Shown: piece after piece, positions 23,501-30,000 of the stretch | How positions within the stretch are numbered: the first letter of the stretch is position 1 | How the letters are laid out: the number at the start of each line of letters is the position of its first letter | Assembly (NCBI GenBank): GCA_009746045.1 | Contig: RPFO01000154.1 | Location: 6,554,038-6,584,037 of the forward strand | From: Mesostigma viride | Lineage: Eukaryota > Streptophyta > Mesostigmatophyceae > Mesostigmatales > Mesostigmataceae | Length of the DNA stretch: 30,000 bases | Reading direction: 5' to 3' | Notes under the pieces: generated by a model | Databases searched by the model: none | The model's input: the letters and a program-made list of their open reading frames with translations, nothing else | What the model was told of the DNA's origin: nothing | Program-made: the position numbers and the translations under genes

Positions 23501-25307
23501 CGCCATACACCTCATCCACCTGTCCCACCCCACGTGCGATCTACTCTCTCTCTCCAACCATCTCCCGCCATCCCTGCCTCATGACCAGTCTCATTCTCTT
23601 GTCAACACACACACACACACGCACACACACACACGGCAACAACAGCCAGCACACCACCCCTACAACAGCCACGCCGCTAGTTGACTGCATCCTCCCCATA
23701 AACCACTTGTTGACCCCCACAACCCAGCGATTCGCGACCCTCCAACCTTTCAATCATCCTTTTCTCCAACACCCCTCACCCAACACTAGGGTTCGGGACG
23801 GTACCCAAAATTGGTCACCCGGTACCGGTACCCGCTAACTGTGATGGACGCCCGGTACCGGTACCCGCAGGAAAGCCCAAGCGCACAGAACAACCCAAGT
23901 CAGCCGGCGGAGAGCGGTTACAGATGCCAGAATGTTGAGTCATGCCAGGCAGTACCGATTCTTTTGATTCGTGTCTACTATACTACAAGCCGAGAAAATT
24001 TACTTTAGCACAGTAAGTGGCGACTCGGACGACTCAGCACTCGGCACTAGGCACTCCAGTCACTCTCGAGACGGCCAATCTCGCCTTTGGGGCCGCCGGG
24101 CTGGGTACCGATACCGGGTACCGGGTGCGACCGGATATCCATGATGGCCAACCCGGTACCGGTACCCAGCTTTCGAAGCCCGACCCGGTAGCGGTATCGT
24201 TACTAACGATACCGGGTACCGGTACCGGTTTTTTCCGGTAGTACCGTCCCGAACCCTACCCAACACCCCTAATCCAACACCCCTCACCCAACAACCCCAT
24301 CCAACTTATATTGTATATTTGAATTTTTATATTTGTATTACAATATATTATGTTTTTGGGTTATCCTATTAGTAATTTCTAATGTTTATTTTATATACCT
24401 TTTATTATTATATATTAAGTATTTATTATTATTATATAGTAGTATTAAGTTTCTAATGTATTATTATTATATACTTTTTATTTATTTAGTCAACCCAGCC
24501 ACTCCTCCCAACCCAACCGCATCCTCCAGTCGGCCAGGTCCTCTTCCTCCCGCGCAAAAACAACCAAGCAGTCATGTGGTGAATGGCGTGCACCAATCCT
24601 ATGTGCCACCAACCCTACATCGATGCCTGCCCTCGCCCGTTTAATCCCCCTTTTCTTCCCCAACAGTCCTGCCTGCCTTGACTTGCAGAAGGAAGTGTTG
24701 ATAATGACCAACCCTGCACGCCATGTACTCCTCTCCAACCTCATCTCTCTTCAAACACCTTACCGTCTTTACCAACCTCTTTATCCGTCGACCACACCCT
24801 CGTTCTCAAGCGTGACAACCAAGCAACCATGTTCTTAATGGCATTCATCCTTACCTGTATGCATGCTCCGTCTCTTTCAACCCTACCTCCCCCCCCTTCC
24901 TCTCCATCCATCATTCGATTACATCCTCTTCCTCCAGCATGACAGGCAGCTAACCTCATTAACTAACCCCGCATGCCGTGTATGTCTCTCCGACCCTCCC
25001 CTCGCTCCTCCTTCGTTCCATTCGCCATTCCTCACCACCTCCACCAGTTGACTACATCCTCTTCCTCCAGCGCGATAACGTGACCACGCGGCCCAACCCG
25101 GACGAGGTGGAGTCCGTCCGCTACGTGTCGCGCGACCAGCTTAAAGAGCTCGTTGAGGCAGCTGACCGCGGTCAGGGGGGGGTCACGCTGTCGCCCTGGT
25201 TCCGCCTCATTGTCGACAATTTCTTGTACGGGTGGTGGGACAAGCTGGAGAATGGCACCCTGGCGTCGGCGGTGGAGAACGACAAGATCCACAATCTGAT
25301 TAAGTAA
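17533..25307 (+). CDS. IDI: Isopentenyl-diphosphate delta-isomerase, type I, six exons
   Basis: The enzyme interconverts isopentenyl and dimethylallyl diphosphate, the building blocks of carotenoids, sterols and other isoprenoids. Exons read as 17533-17837, 19732-19787, 21045-21136, 21727-21829, 23064-23201 and 25048-25307, with GT-AG joins keeping frame. The product is 317 residues. Residues 1-89 are Arg/Ser/Ala/Leu-rich, like an organelle transit peptide. M90 begins the family-like MDPVQERLMHADE-CILVDEQ. HRAFSVFLFN and VTFPLVWTNTCCSHPL carry the catalytic Cys (C169) and metal-binding His (H171). AAQRKLLDELGI is the Nudix-like helix. WGEHEVDY has the catalytic Glu pair (E229, E231). It ends SPWFRLIVDNFLYGWWDKL...NDKIHNLIK. 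All key residues are present. Introns of 0.6-1.9 kb are repeat-rich. Only the N-terminal start is uncertain. Confidence 0.93.
19242..19391 (+). repeat. 29-bp minisatellite, five copies plus a partial, IDI intron 1
   Basis: CCTCACATATTGTGCCGTGC begins at 19242, 19271, 19300, 19329 and 19358, with a partial at 19387. Copies are almost identical, which suggests recent expansion. As 29 is not a multiple of 3, the repeat opens all frames. Confidence 0.95.
19431..19533 (-). repeat. Two copies of the dispersed inverted-repeat arm, IDI intron 1
   Basis: GAGACAACCAGCGCAGG at about 19434 is partial. 19488-19533 is a complete copy of the arm seen at 5600-5634 and 5931-5965, with CCATGG on both sides. 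Confidence 0.7.
20195..20972 (+). repeat. Three echoes of the IDI exon 3 start in intron 2
   Basis: Exon 3 starts CACAG|GCCACCTGCTGGAGAAC at 21045. Similar words occur at 20195 (GCCCCCTGCTGAGAAATGG), 20761 (ACAG before GCCCCCTTGCTGGGGAAC) and 20953 (GCAG before GCTACCTGCTGGTGAGG). The last two keep an AG acceptor. Confidence 0.55.
20457..20710 (+). repeat. 25-bp minisatellite, about ten copies, IDI intron 2
   Basis: The unit is TTAGTGAAGGGCCTATCTCC plus TTTTG. Copies differ by few bases, for example CCTGTC or GATAG variants. Confidence 0.95.
21191..21440 (+). repeat. Two echoes of the IDI exon 3 end and donor in intron 3
   Basis: Exon 3 ends GGGAAGAACGAGCTGCTGCT-ACAG|GTAAGA at 21136. GGCAAGAATGAGCGGCTGCT ending CGG|GTGAGA (donor at 21229) and ACGATGTGGGCCTGCTGCTG-CAG|GTGACA (donor at 21434) are decayed copies with donor-like GT. 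They could serve as cryptic donors. Confidence 0.6.
21520..21655 (+). repeat. 26-bp minisatellite, about five copies, IDI intron 3
   Basis: The unit is CCAACTGGGGTGGCTGATGG plus GGGTGG, ending about 70 bases before the exon 4 acceptor. Confidence 0.9.
22136..22230 (+). repeat. 23-bp repeat, four copies, IDI intron 4
   Basis: The unit is CCTTGGACCTGCCGTTTAGG plus 3 bases. The word TTGGATCTGCC also occurs just before the exon 5 acceptor (23051-23061). Confidence 0.8.
22240..22660. other. IDI intron 4 interior, nothing recognised
   Basis: Mixed GC sequence with no recognisable coding or repeat content beyond scattered CCTGCC words. Confidence 0.4.
22822..22985 (+). repeat. Echoes of IDI exon 5 start in intron 4
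   Basis: CCGCCAG then GGCGTGTGCGTGGCGGCGCA, GCGCAAGCCGTTGG and CTGAGC at 22931-22980 closely match the exon 5 acceptor and first 40 bases (CCAG|GCGTGCGCGTGGCGGCAC at 23061). The distance is 124 bases. A second piece, TGGATGAGCTGGGCA at 22822, matches exon 5 TGGACGAGCTGGGCA at 23094. Confidence 0.75.
23371..23420 (+). repeat. Echo of IDI exon 5 end in intron 5, donor mutated
   Basis: ACCTGCGACGATTACGTGGG then GGAGCATCAAG|ATGGGC matches exon 5 ACCTTGCGACGACAAGTGGG then GGGAGCACGAAG|GTGGGC. The donor GT has become AT. Confidence 0.7.
23605..23636 (+). repeat. (CA)n microsatellite, IDI intron 5
   Basis: A CA run with one CG interruption. Confidence 0.9.
23787..24258. mobile_element. hAT-like MITE, 472 bp, with 8-bp target duplication
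   Basis: TAGGGTTCGGGACGGTAC at 23787-23804 is exactly inverted at 24241-24258. The flanks are identical: CCCAACAC at 23779-23786 and 24259-24266. An 8-bp duplication and a TAGGG-type end fit hAT elements. The interior has many GGTACCGGTACC palindromes and no coding capacity. It lies in IDI intron 5, so it is spliced out. The flank is rich in CCAACACCCC words, which slightly weakens the duplication evidence. Confidence 0.85.
24303..24490. other. Extreme AT-rich island in IDI intron 5
   Basis: About 190 bases of nearly pure A/T with TATTATTATTATAT words, abruptly bounded by C-rich sequence. It could be low-complexity expansion or an inserted piece of organelle DNA. No gene is recognised. Confidence 0.5.
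24500..25080 (+). repeat. Old tandem array (about 128-bp period) ending in IDI exon 6 acceptor
   Basis: The exon 6 start (25048, TTGACTACATCCTCTTCCTC) has ungapped relatives at 24788 (TCGACCACACCCTCGTTCTC) and 24915 (TCGATTACATCCTCTTCCTC), and a partial one at 24539. AACCCTGCACGCCATGTACT near 24711 likewise matches AACCCCGCATGCCGTGTATG near 24966. Spacings fit multiples of about 128. A short copy TTGACTGCATCCTC also lies at 23681 after CTAG. Confidence 0.7.
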
Positions 25308-26355
25308 CTGGTTGGCGTGATTTCCTTCATGATTGACTGATAAGTTGGTGTGACATCCGCGATCAGGCTGCTGCAAAAGATCTAATGCAGAGTGAGGATA
25401 GTCGAGTGAGGATTTGAGGCTTACCGGGCATGATTTACAATCTGATTCAGCAATCAGTTGACTCGAATGTTGATTAGTTTTACCATGCAAACTTTCAGAC
25501 TGGATGAGTTATCCATGAGACGACTCGCGCAGGCTTGGCTTGGTGAGGATCCGTACCGCAATACATCGCTATACTACGGTGAGTTGGTGACCATGACATC
25601 AACCCACAACCAGCACAGGCTGTACATCATGAGCATCTGTTCCATATGAGTATCCTCCCGAGCCTGCCACTTATATTTGAGTAAGGAACAACGGGGTGTT
25701 AAACAAGATACACTATTGCTTCCAGGAAAGTAGTGTCCGGGAGTCCAGGAGAGTGCCATTTTACCAGAAGCTGGAATCCTTTACTTTGCTATGGATATAA
25801 CTTTCAGAGTTTATTGAGTTGTGAACGAAAGGGCTATTCCGCCCCATTTTAAGGTCTTTTATCCCGTGCTTTTTTGCAATGCAATACACCGCCTTGTAGG
25901 CTTACAACACGATGGATCACGTGTAATCTGACACGTGGCAAACCCAGTGAGACATGAGATTCCAGGTCTGCAAATCGTTGCGGAGCTCACATACATCCTA
26001 GACAATCTCAGAAAAATTGGTGCAATTTCGCTATTTTTTTTTGTGACGGCAGTACACAAGAATGTTACCACTGAACATTTGTGTTAGCACGGGTGAAGGA
26101 GTTGGTAGAGATGCCTCACCGTTACAAGGTGCCAGGTGTCAGCTTGCATGCACCTCGATGGATCGCGTTTCAAGCCTCGCGTTGGCATTGCGATCAATGA
26201 AAGAGAAAGTGGGTAAAAAATTAAACCCAGCACCTCCCTCTCCATGACGCACGGACGCAACAGGTTGTAAGAATGAATGATCATGAGAGATCGATGGCTT
26301 TGGCTATGGCTGCCTGCGCCCCGGCATAATAATGCCCTCCATATGATGATGTTGA
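25308..26355. other. IDI 3' flank and unassigned sequence
   Basis: Near 25437 ACAATCTGATTCAGCAATCA resembles the end of the IDI coding region (ACAATCTGATTAAGTAACTG), another echo. The rest shows no gene. Several short open frames have no motifs. Confidence 0.4.
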
Positions 26356-26718
26356 CCGCCCTGCCCAGCAAATATCGCTGTTGCAATATACGAGAATGCT
26401 CATAACTTTTGACTCCGGCCATGAAACTTCATCGGGTTGGTTGCATTAGACTCGTCTTTTGAAGACGAACACGCTGATATAATTTTCTCCAGCTATCGCT
26501 CAATATTTCCGAAGATACCGGCACCGCCCTGCCCAGCAAATATCGCTGTTGCAATATACGAGAATGCTCATAACTTTTGACTCCGGCCATGAAACTTCAT
26601 CGGGTTGGTTGCATTAGACTCGTCTTTTGAAGACGAACACGCTGATATAATTTTCTCCAGCTATCGCTCAATATTTCCGCAGATACCGGCACCGCCCTGC
26701 CCAGCAAATATCGCTGTT
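26356..26718 (+). promoter_or_regulatory. LINE f 5' tandem monomers (168 bp x 2 plus partial)
   Basis: CCGCCCTGCCCAGCAAATAT begins at 26356, 26524 and 26692. The two full units are nearly identical. They carry GCTCATAACTTTTGAC, a hairpin TCGTCTT-TTG-AAGACGA and GCTGATATAATTTTC. Tandem 5' monomers act as promoters in mouse L1, and a similar role is inferred here. Confidence 0.75.
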
Positions 26719-26731
26719 TTTTCAGCTCGAT

Positions 26732-28201
26732 ATGGCGGAATACGACTCATCCCAGCAATCACAAGCGTCCGCGGCCCTGCACCAACTCGCTGATGAAGCC
26801 ATGGCGTCATTGGAAACACCCTTGCACGCTATGCCGGACGCCACTGTCAGCATCCAGCCGCTCCACTCCACCGCTCCGCCGAACAGCGACCCTGCCATGG
26901 ATACCCGCGAGGAGGCCTTTTCTGCCGAGGAAGCTGCCGCATTTTTACCTGGCAAATGGCCAGGCCTTAACGCCATCATGCGCCTGTCCCGAGCTGCCGC
27001 CCTCACCATCCTGCACCTGGCTGCCGAGAAAAAGTGCGAGATCCGGGACTGCAACCAACAGGTTACCCACCTCTCGGACTTTCTCCACGACGACCCCGAC
27101 GACACTGACCTCTGCCTCGCAGTCTGGTGGACGTGCTCCCGTCTTTCCGACAGCGCCCTTGAGCGCTTTGTCATGGCCTCTCTGGACCTGGGAGCCGACC
27201 CCACTGTTGCGGCCGCCATCAACATCACCGCCAAGCAAGTCGCCAATACGTGCTTCGATCGCCTCCCTCCCCTCCTCAACGCTGCCCTCAACCCTGTCCA
27301 CAACCACCTCGCCACCCACCACGCCCATTCCTCACACGCCGACATCTCCATCCACTCCGCCATCACCCACATTGCAGCAGGGCTGCAGCAGCAGCAGCAG
27401 CTCCTCCACCAGCTCCAGCAACAACTTGCCGCCTCCATAACTCCTGCCAAGACCACCTATGCCGCCACGCTTCAGAACCCTACGGAGCTCATCAACGAAA
27501 TCAAAACAGCCGTCAAGGCCAGCACAAGGGATGCTATGCACGAACCCATTCGCTCATGCAGTATTGTGGTACGTGGCGTCCCCTCGAACGTCAACGATGC
27601 ACGCCTGGGCACCTACCTCCGGGGCGACCCCTTCCTGGGGAAGCTCGGCGTGGCCCAAAGCGTCGTCATCAAAACGGCACGACGGCTCGGCGGCCCCACC
27701 GCCCCTGTCTTGGTGGAATTCCACCGCAAGGAGGACAAACTGCAGGTGCAGAAGGCCCGCCGGAACCTCCACGATACCCAACTGAGCATCGACGATTACT
27801 ATACCCCGGAGCAGCTTGAGGCCCGGGCTGCCGCTTTGAACCGGCCGGAGGTCCACGAGGCTCGGGCAGCCAAGCAGGCCAACCCGCAACTACGGTGCAG
27901 CATCTATGCCCGCCTCTTTAATGGCGTCTTCATCGTCCGCATTAACGGCCAGGACCTTCCTCCAATGACGGCGACCCCCATGGATACCGCCGTGCCAGCG
28001 CCCCAGCCCCCTGCTCGGCCCCCGCCGTCACCGCCATCGCCACCGGCATCGACGGTCACCTGCTCCCCAGCACGTGTGGGGATCCGCCGGGGCAACTTCA
28101 GCTCAGGTATGGCTGCCAGGCTTGGCCGTCCCCCTAATAAATTCGTTCGCTTTGCACCTGAGCCGGAGCCCGCGCTGCGAACCCTTCTCTCCTATCAATG
28201 A
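26732..28201 (+). CDS. LINE ORF1 protein (RNA-binding), 489 residues
   Basis: This is the nucleic-acid-binding partner of the LINE reverse transcriptase. An N-terminal region rich in Ala/Ser/Thr is followed by helical sequence with AAALTILHLAAEKK. A Gln-rich likely coiled coil (LQQQQQLLHQLQQQLAAS, about residues 217-234) comes next. An RRM-like domain has SCSIVVRGVPSNVNDARL, VVIKTARRLGG and PVLVEFHRKEDKLQVQKARR. The C-terminus is Pro-rich. The RRM/C-terminal order matches fragment b ORF1 (6130-7508), though sequences are diverged. The start at 26732 follows the last partial monomer by 13 bases. The stop TGA overlaps the ORF2 ATG. Confidence 0.78.
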   Translation: MAEYDSSQQSQASAALHQLADEAMASLETPLHAMPDATVSIQPLHSTAPPNSDPAMDTREEAFSAEEAAAFLPGKWPGLNAIMRLSRAAALTILHLAAEKKCEIRDCNQQVTHLSDFLHDDPDDTDLCLAVWWTCSRLSDSALERFVMASLDLGADPTVAAAINITAKQVANTCFDRLPPLLNAALNPVHNHLATHHAHSSHADISIHSAITHIAAGLQQQQQLLHQLQQQLAASITPAKTTYAATLQNPTELINEIKTAVKASTRDAMHEPIRSCSIVVRGVPSNVNDARLGTYLRGDPFLGKLGVAQSVVIKTARRLGGPTAPVLVEFHRKEDKLQVQKARRNLHDTQLSIDDYYTPEQLEARAAALNRPEVHEARAAKQANPQLRCSIYARLFNGVFIVRINGQDLPPMTATPMDTAVPAPQPPARPPPSPPSPPASTVTCSPARVGIRRGNFSSGMAARLGRPPNKFVRFAPEPEPALRTLLSYQ

Positions 28202-29259
28202 CGACGCTCGCGGCCCCGCGGCTCCGCGGCTCTAGCAGTGGGATCTGCCTAACTCCCCTTCCCGCCCCTTTGCCTTCGCAGCCCTCGGGCTGTCGGAGAG
28301 AGAGCAACGGGTCGGCAGTGAGCCAGGTTCGCCCCGCCTCGCGCGGCCGCCTCCGAAACCTCCTCAGACTGCACGCATTTCTTATGCGTGCAGACGCAAA
28401 CTCATTCTACCTGGCCACCCGAGCCAACCGTCGGCGTCGCCTCGACGCGTTGGCAGGAAGAATCGAAATGGTGATTGAAAGCATAAGTCCCCAACCCGCC
28501 CCCCCTACCCCACCACCTCCACCCCCACCCCCATCACCACCCTGCTCCATCTCCGCCCCCACCCCCGCCTGCACCCCCCTTTTCGGTCAACGCGCGCCCT
28601 TGGTCATCGCCACCTTCAACGCCCGCACGCTCCAGCCCGACGCTGACCGCTGTCACTGCCTGCGCAGTGACGACTGTCAGTGCCATCGAGTCTCCAATCT
28701 TATTGGTTTCTGCATCGACAATAATATCGCCATCCTGGGAATCCAAGAACACAGGCGCACTGCATCGGCCCGCGGATCAACTGCCCTTGTTGCTGACGAC
28801 ATCGACGGCTGGCGGTTCTACTACGGAGGCGGCGACGGCACCGGGAACGGGGGCGTCGGTCTCCTCTGCTCCCCGCTCGCCGTACGCCACATGGGCGAAC
28901 CCCAGCTGGTCAACGCTCGGCTCCTCGTGGCCACTTTTCATTCGATGGAGGGCCACTCGACCTACGCCCTGACGGTGGGCGTTGGTTACGCACCCCACTC
29001 CGGCCACCCAGAACAAGACCGCAAGGACTTCTTTGCAGCGCTGGAGAACCTGGCGAACGGCATCCCTGGTCGCACCTACCTCGCTCTGCTGCTGGACGCC
29101 AACGCCACGCTACCACGGCCTGAGGCCGGGATTTACGGACGGCCAGTTGGGGGATTTAAGGGAAACGGGAAAAAAGGAGGGGGGACGGACGAACGGCTGG
29201 CGCGGGACGGGGAAGTGAAAACGACTAGATGGGAACTATTGTCTTTATCAACCCCCTGA
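28198..29259 (+). CDS. LINE ORF2, N-terminal endonuclease part, truncated
   Basis: ORF2 supplies the endonuclease and reverse transcriptase. The start ATG shares ATGA with the ORF1 stop. After a basic N-terminus (SRGRLRNLLRLHAFLMRA) and a Pro tract, APE-endonuclease motifs appear: VIATFNARTL (Asn), IAILGIQEHRR (catalytic Glu), GNGGVGLLCSPLAV, GVGYAPHSG (Tyr-Ala-Pro) and LLLDANATL (Asp-Ala-Asn). The final SDH-type motif and all of the RT are missing. From about 29157 the frame enters Gly/Lys-rich sequence and the minisatellite, stopping at 29259. A small insert RCHCLRSDDCQCHR is absent from fragment c. The piece cannot make a functional enzyme. Confidence 0.78.
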   Translation: MTTLAAPRLRGSSSGICLTPLPAPLPSQPSGCRRESNGSAVSQVRPASRGRLRNLLRLHAFLMRADANSFYLATRANRRRRLDALAGRIEMVIESISPQPAPPTPPPPPPPPSPPCSISAPTPACTPLFGQRAPLVIATFNARTLQPDADRCHCLRSDDCQCHRVSNLIGFCIDNNIAILGIQEHRRTASARGSTALVADDIDGWRFYYGGGDGTGNGGVGLLCSPLAVRHMGEPQLVNARLLVATFHSMEGHSTYALTVGVGYAPHSGHPEQDRKDFFAALENLANGIPGRTYLALLLDANATLPRPEAGIYGRPVGGFKGNGKKGGGTDERLARDGEVKTTRWELLSLSTP

Positions 29260-29757
29260 GACAACGCGGGATGGGAACTAACATCTTTCTCACCCCAGCG
29301 GAAAAAGAAGGGATGGGAACTAGCATTTTTACGGTAAATCCCCACCCCCGTAGAAAACGACGGGATGCGAACTAGCAGATTTACGGAAAATCCCCACCTC
29401 AGTAGAAAACGACGGGATGGGAACTAGCATTTTTACGGTAAATCCCCATCCCGGAGAGAAAACGACGGGATGGGAAGTAATATCTTTCTCACCCCGTGAG
29501 ACAAGGACGGGATGGGAACTTATATCTTTCTCACCCCGTGAGACAACGACGGGATGCGAACTAATATCTTTCTCACCCCCGTAAGTCAACGACGGGATGG
29601 GAACTAATATCTTTCTCACCCCGTGAGACAACGGCGGGATGGGAACTAATATCTTTCTCACCCCATGAGACAAGGACGGGATGGGAACTAATATCCTTCT
29701 CACCCCCGTAAGACAACGACGGGATGGGAACTAATATCTTTCTCACCCCATGAGACA
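29213..29757 (+). repeat. Minisatellite of about 42-55 bp units, about 12 copies
   Basis: Each unit has GGGATGGGAACTA. Later units have ATATCTTTCTCACCCCGTGA with a period of 42-43. Units at 29310-29455 carry a longer variant with TTTACGGTAAATCCCCA. It abuts the LINE endonuclease frame. Confidence 0.9.
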
Positions 29758-29778
29758 GGACCATATTTTTCAGACCCA

Positions 29779-29804
29779 TGAGTCTGGATGCGCATCCAGA
29801 CTCA
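29779..29804. repeat. 26-bp perfect palindrome
   Basis: TGAGTCTGGATGC followed by its exact reverse complement, just after the minisatellite. Confidence 0.9.
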
Positions 29805-30000
29805 CCCAAGCCTATTGGCGCGGTACTCCAAGCAGGTCCGTAGCCTGCAGACAAGGCTCGCCTGTCGGCCTGTGGGCCCGCGGGCGCGTAAATTACTGTC
29901 TTCAGGCCGTAAGTGCAAGACAGCAGACCCCCGGCAGCCATGGCGGGCGAAACATTCTGGATATTTACGGGGGCGGCATGGACATTCACCTAAACGTAGA
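29805..30000. other. Unassigned end of window
   Basis: The sequence is open on both strands from about 29760 (plus: SGCASRLTQAYWRGTPSRS). No family was recognised and it is not clearly LINE ORF2. Confidence 0.35.

Larger units (their letters stand above)
26356..29160 (+). mobile_element. LINE f: 5' leader, ORF1 and start of ORF2
   Basis: An APE-endonuclease non-LTR retrotransposon in plus orientation. In order it has two 168-bp 5' monomers plus a partial, ORF1, a 4-base overlap and ORF2 through most of the endonuclease domain. RT and 3' end are absent because a minisatellite begins near 29213. Frames are intact up to that point, so it is the youngest-looking LINE here. Confidence 0.8.

Noticed and set aside
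23785-24260. Mariner/Stowaway assignment from a TA flank
   Set aside because: Extending the inverted repeat to include TA reveals a perfect 8-bp duplication, which fits hAT better.
26605-26793. Short frame before ORF1 as a separate gene
   Set aside because: It lies in the repeated LINE leader and overlaps ORF1. I keep it only as a possible leader peptide in the findings.
29213-29757. CRISPR array
   Set aside because: Units are contiguous and diverged, with no constant repeat plus unique spacer layout, and the DNA is eukaryotic. It is a minisatellite.
29573-29989. Minus-strand frame as a gene
   Set aside because: Half of it is minisatellite. The rest has no recognised motif and both strands are open.

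Overview
This window is nuclear DNA from a eukaryote with GT-AG introns. It holds two spliced host-type genes, one spliced gene inside a DNA transposon, and a thick layer of transposon debris and tandem repeats. A microalga, perhaps a green alga, is my best guess. The grounds are a plant-type isopentenyl-diphosphate isomerase with a long targeting-like N-terminus, GC-rich coding exons with low-complexity insertions, and introns full of mini- and microsatellites. I could not fix the species, and this placement is inference.

Layout. Positions 1-4194 (+) are the 3' part of a GH38 lysosomal/vacuolar-type alpha-mannosidase: one exon end, a repeat-filled 1.3 kb intron, and one very long last exon. 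Positions 4481-9985 are LINE wreckage in both orientations: ORF2 C-terminus, ORF1, an endonuclease fragment fused to the end of the RT, and 3' tails, plus a small inverted-repeat element at 5600-5965. Positions 9988-15187 form a 5.2 kb element bounded by TTAA and 15-bp terminal inverted repeats, sitting in a LINE tail. It carries a three-exon gene (11178-13642) for a PHD/RING-like zinc-finger protein with a huge Gly-Met repeat, and I see no transposase. Positions 15188-17532 hold a LINE 3' end, a large GGAT/GGAC array and otherwise unrecognised sequence. Positions 17533-25307 (+) are a complete six-exon isopentenyl-diphosphate isomerase gene (predicted 317 residues) whose introns hold several minisatellites and a clean hAT-like MITE with an 8-bp target duplication. 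Positions 26356-29160 are the 5' part of a young-looking LINE: 168-bp 5' monomers, ORF1 and ORF2 overlapping as ATGA, and the endonuclease cut off by a 42-bp minisatellite.

The most unusual pattern is that introns of both host genes contain decayed tandem copies ('echoes') of the neighbouring exon edges, including acceptor-like and donor-like sites. It recurs at the mannosidase last exon and at isomerase exons 3, 5 and 6, and the zinc-finger gene has two exons that start alike. The likely explanation is intron growth by tandem duplication across splice junctions. The other strong observations are the TTAA element with its captured or accessory gene, the LINE 5' monomers, and a LINE leader segment conserved between two divergent families.

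All exon joins were read by eye from frame, splice consensus and family knowledge. No alignment, transcript or database search was available.
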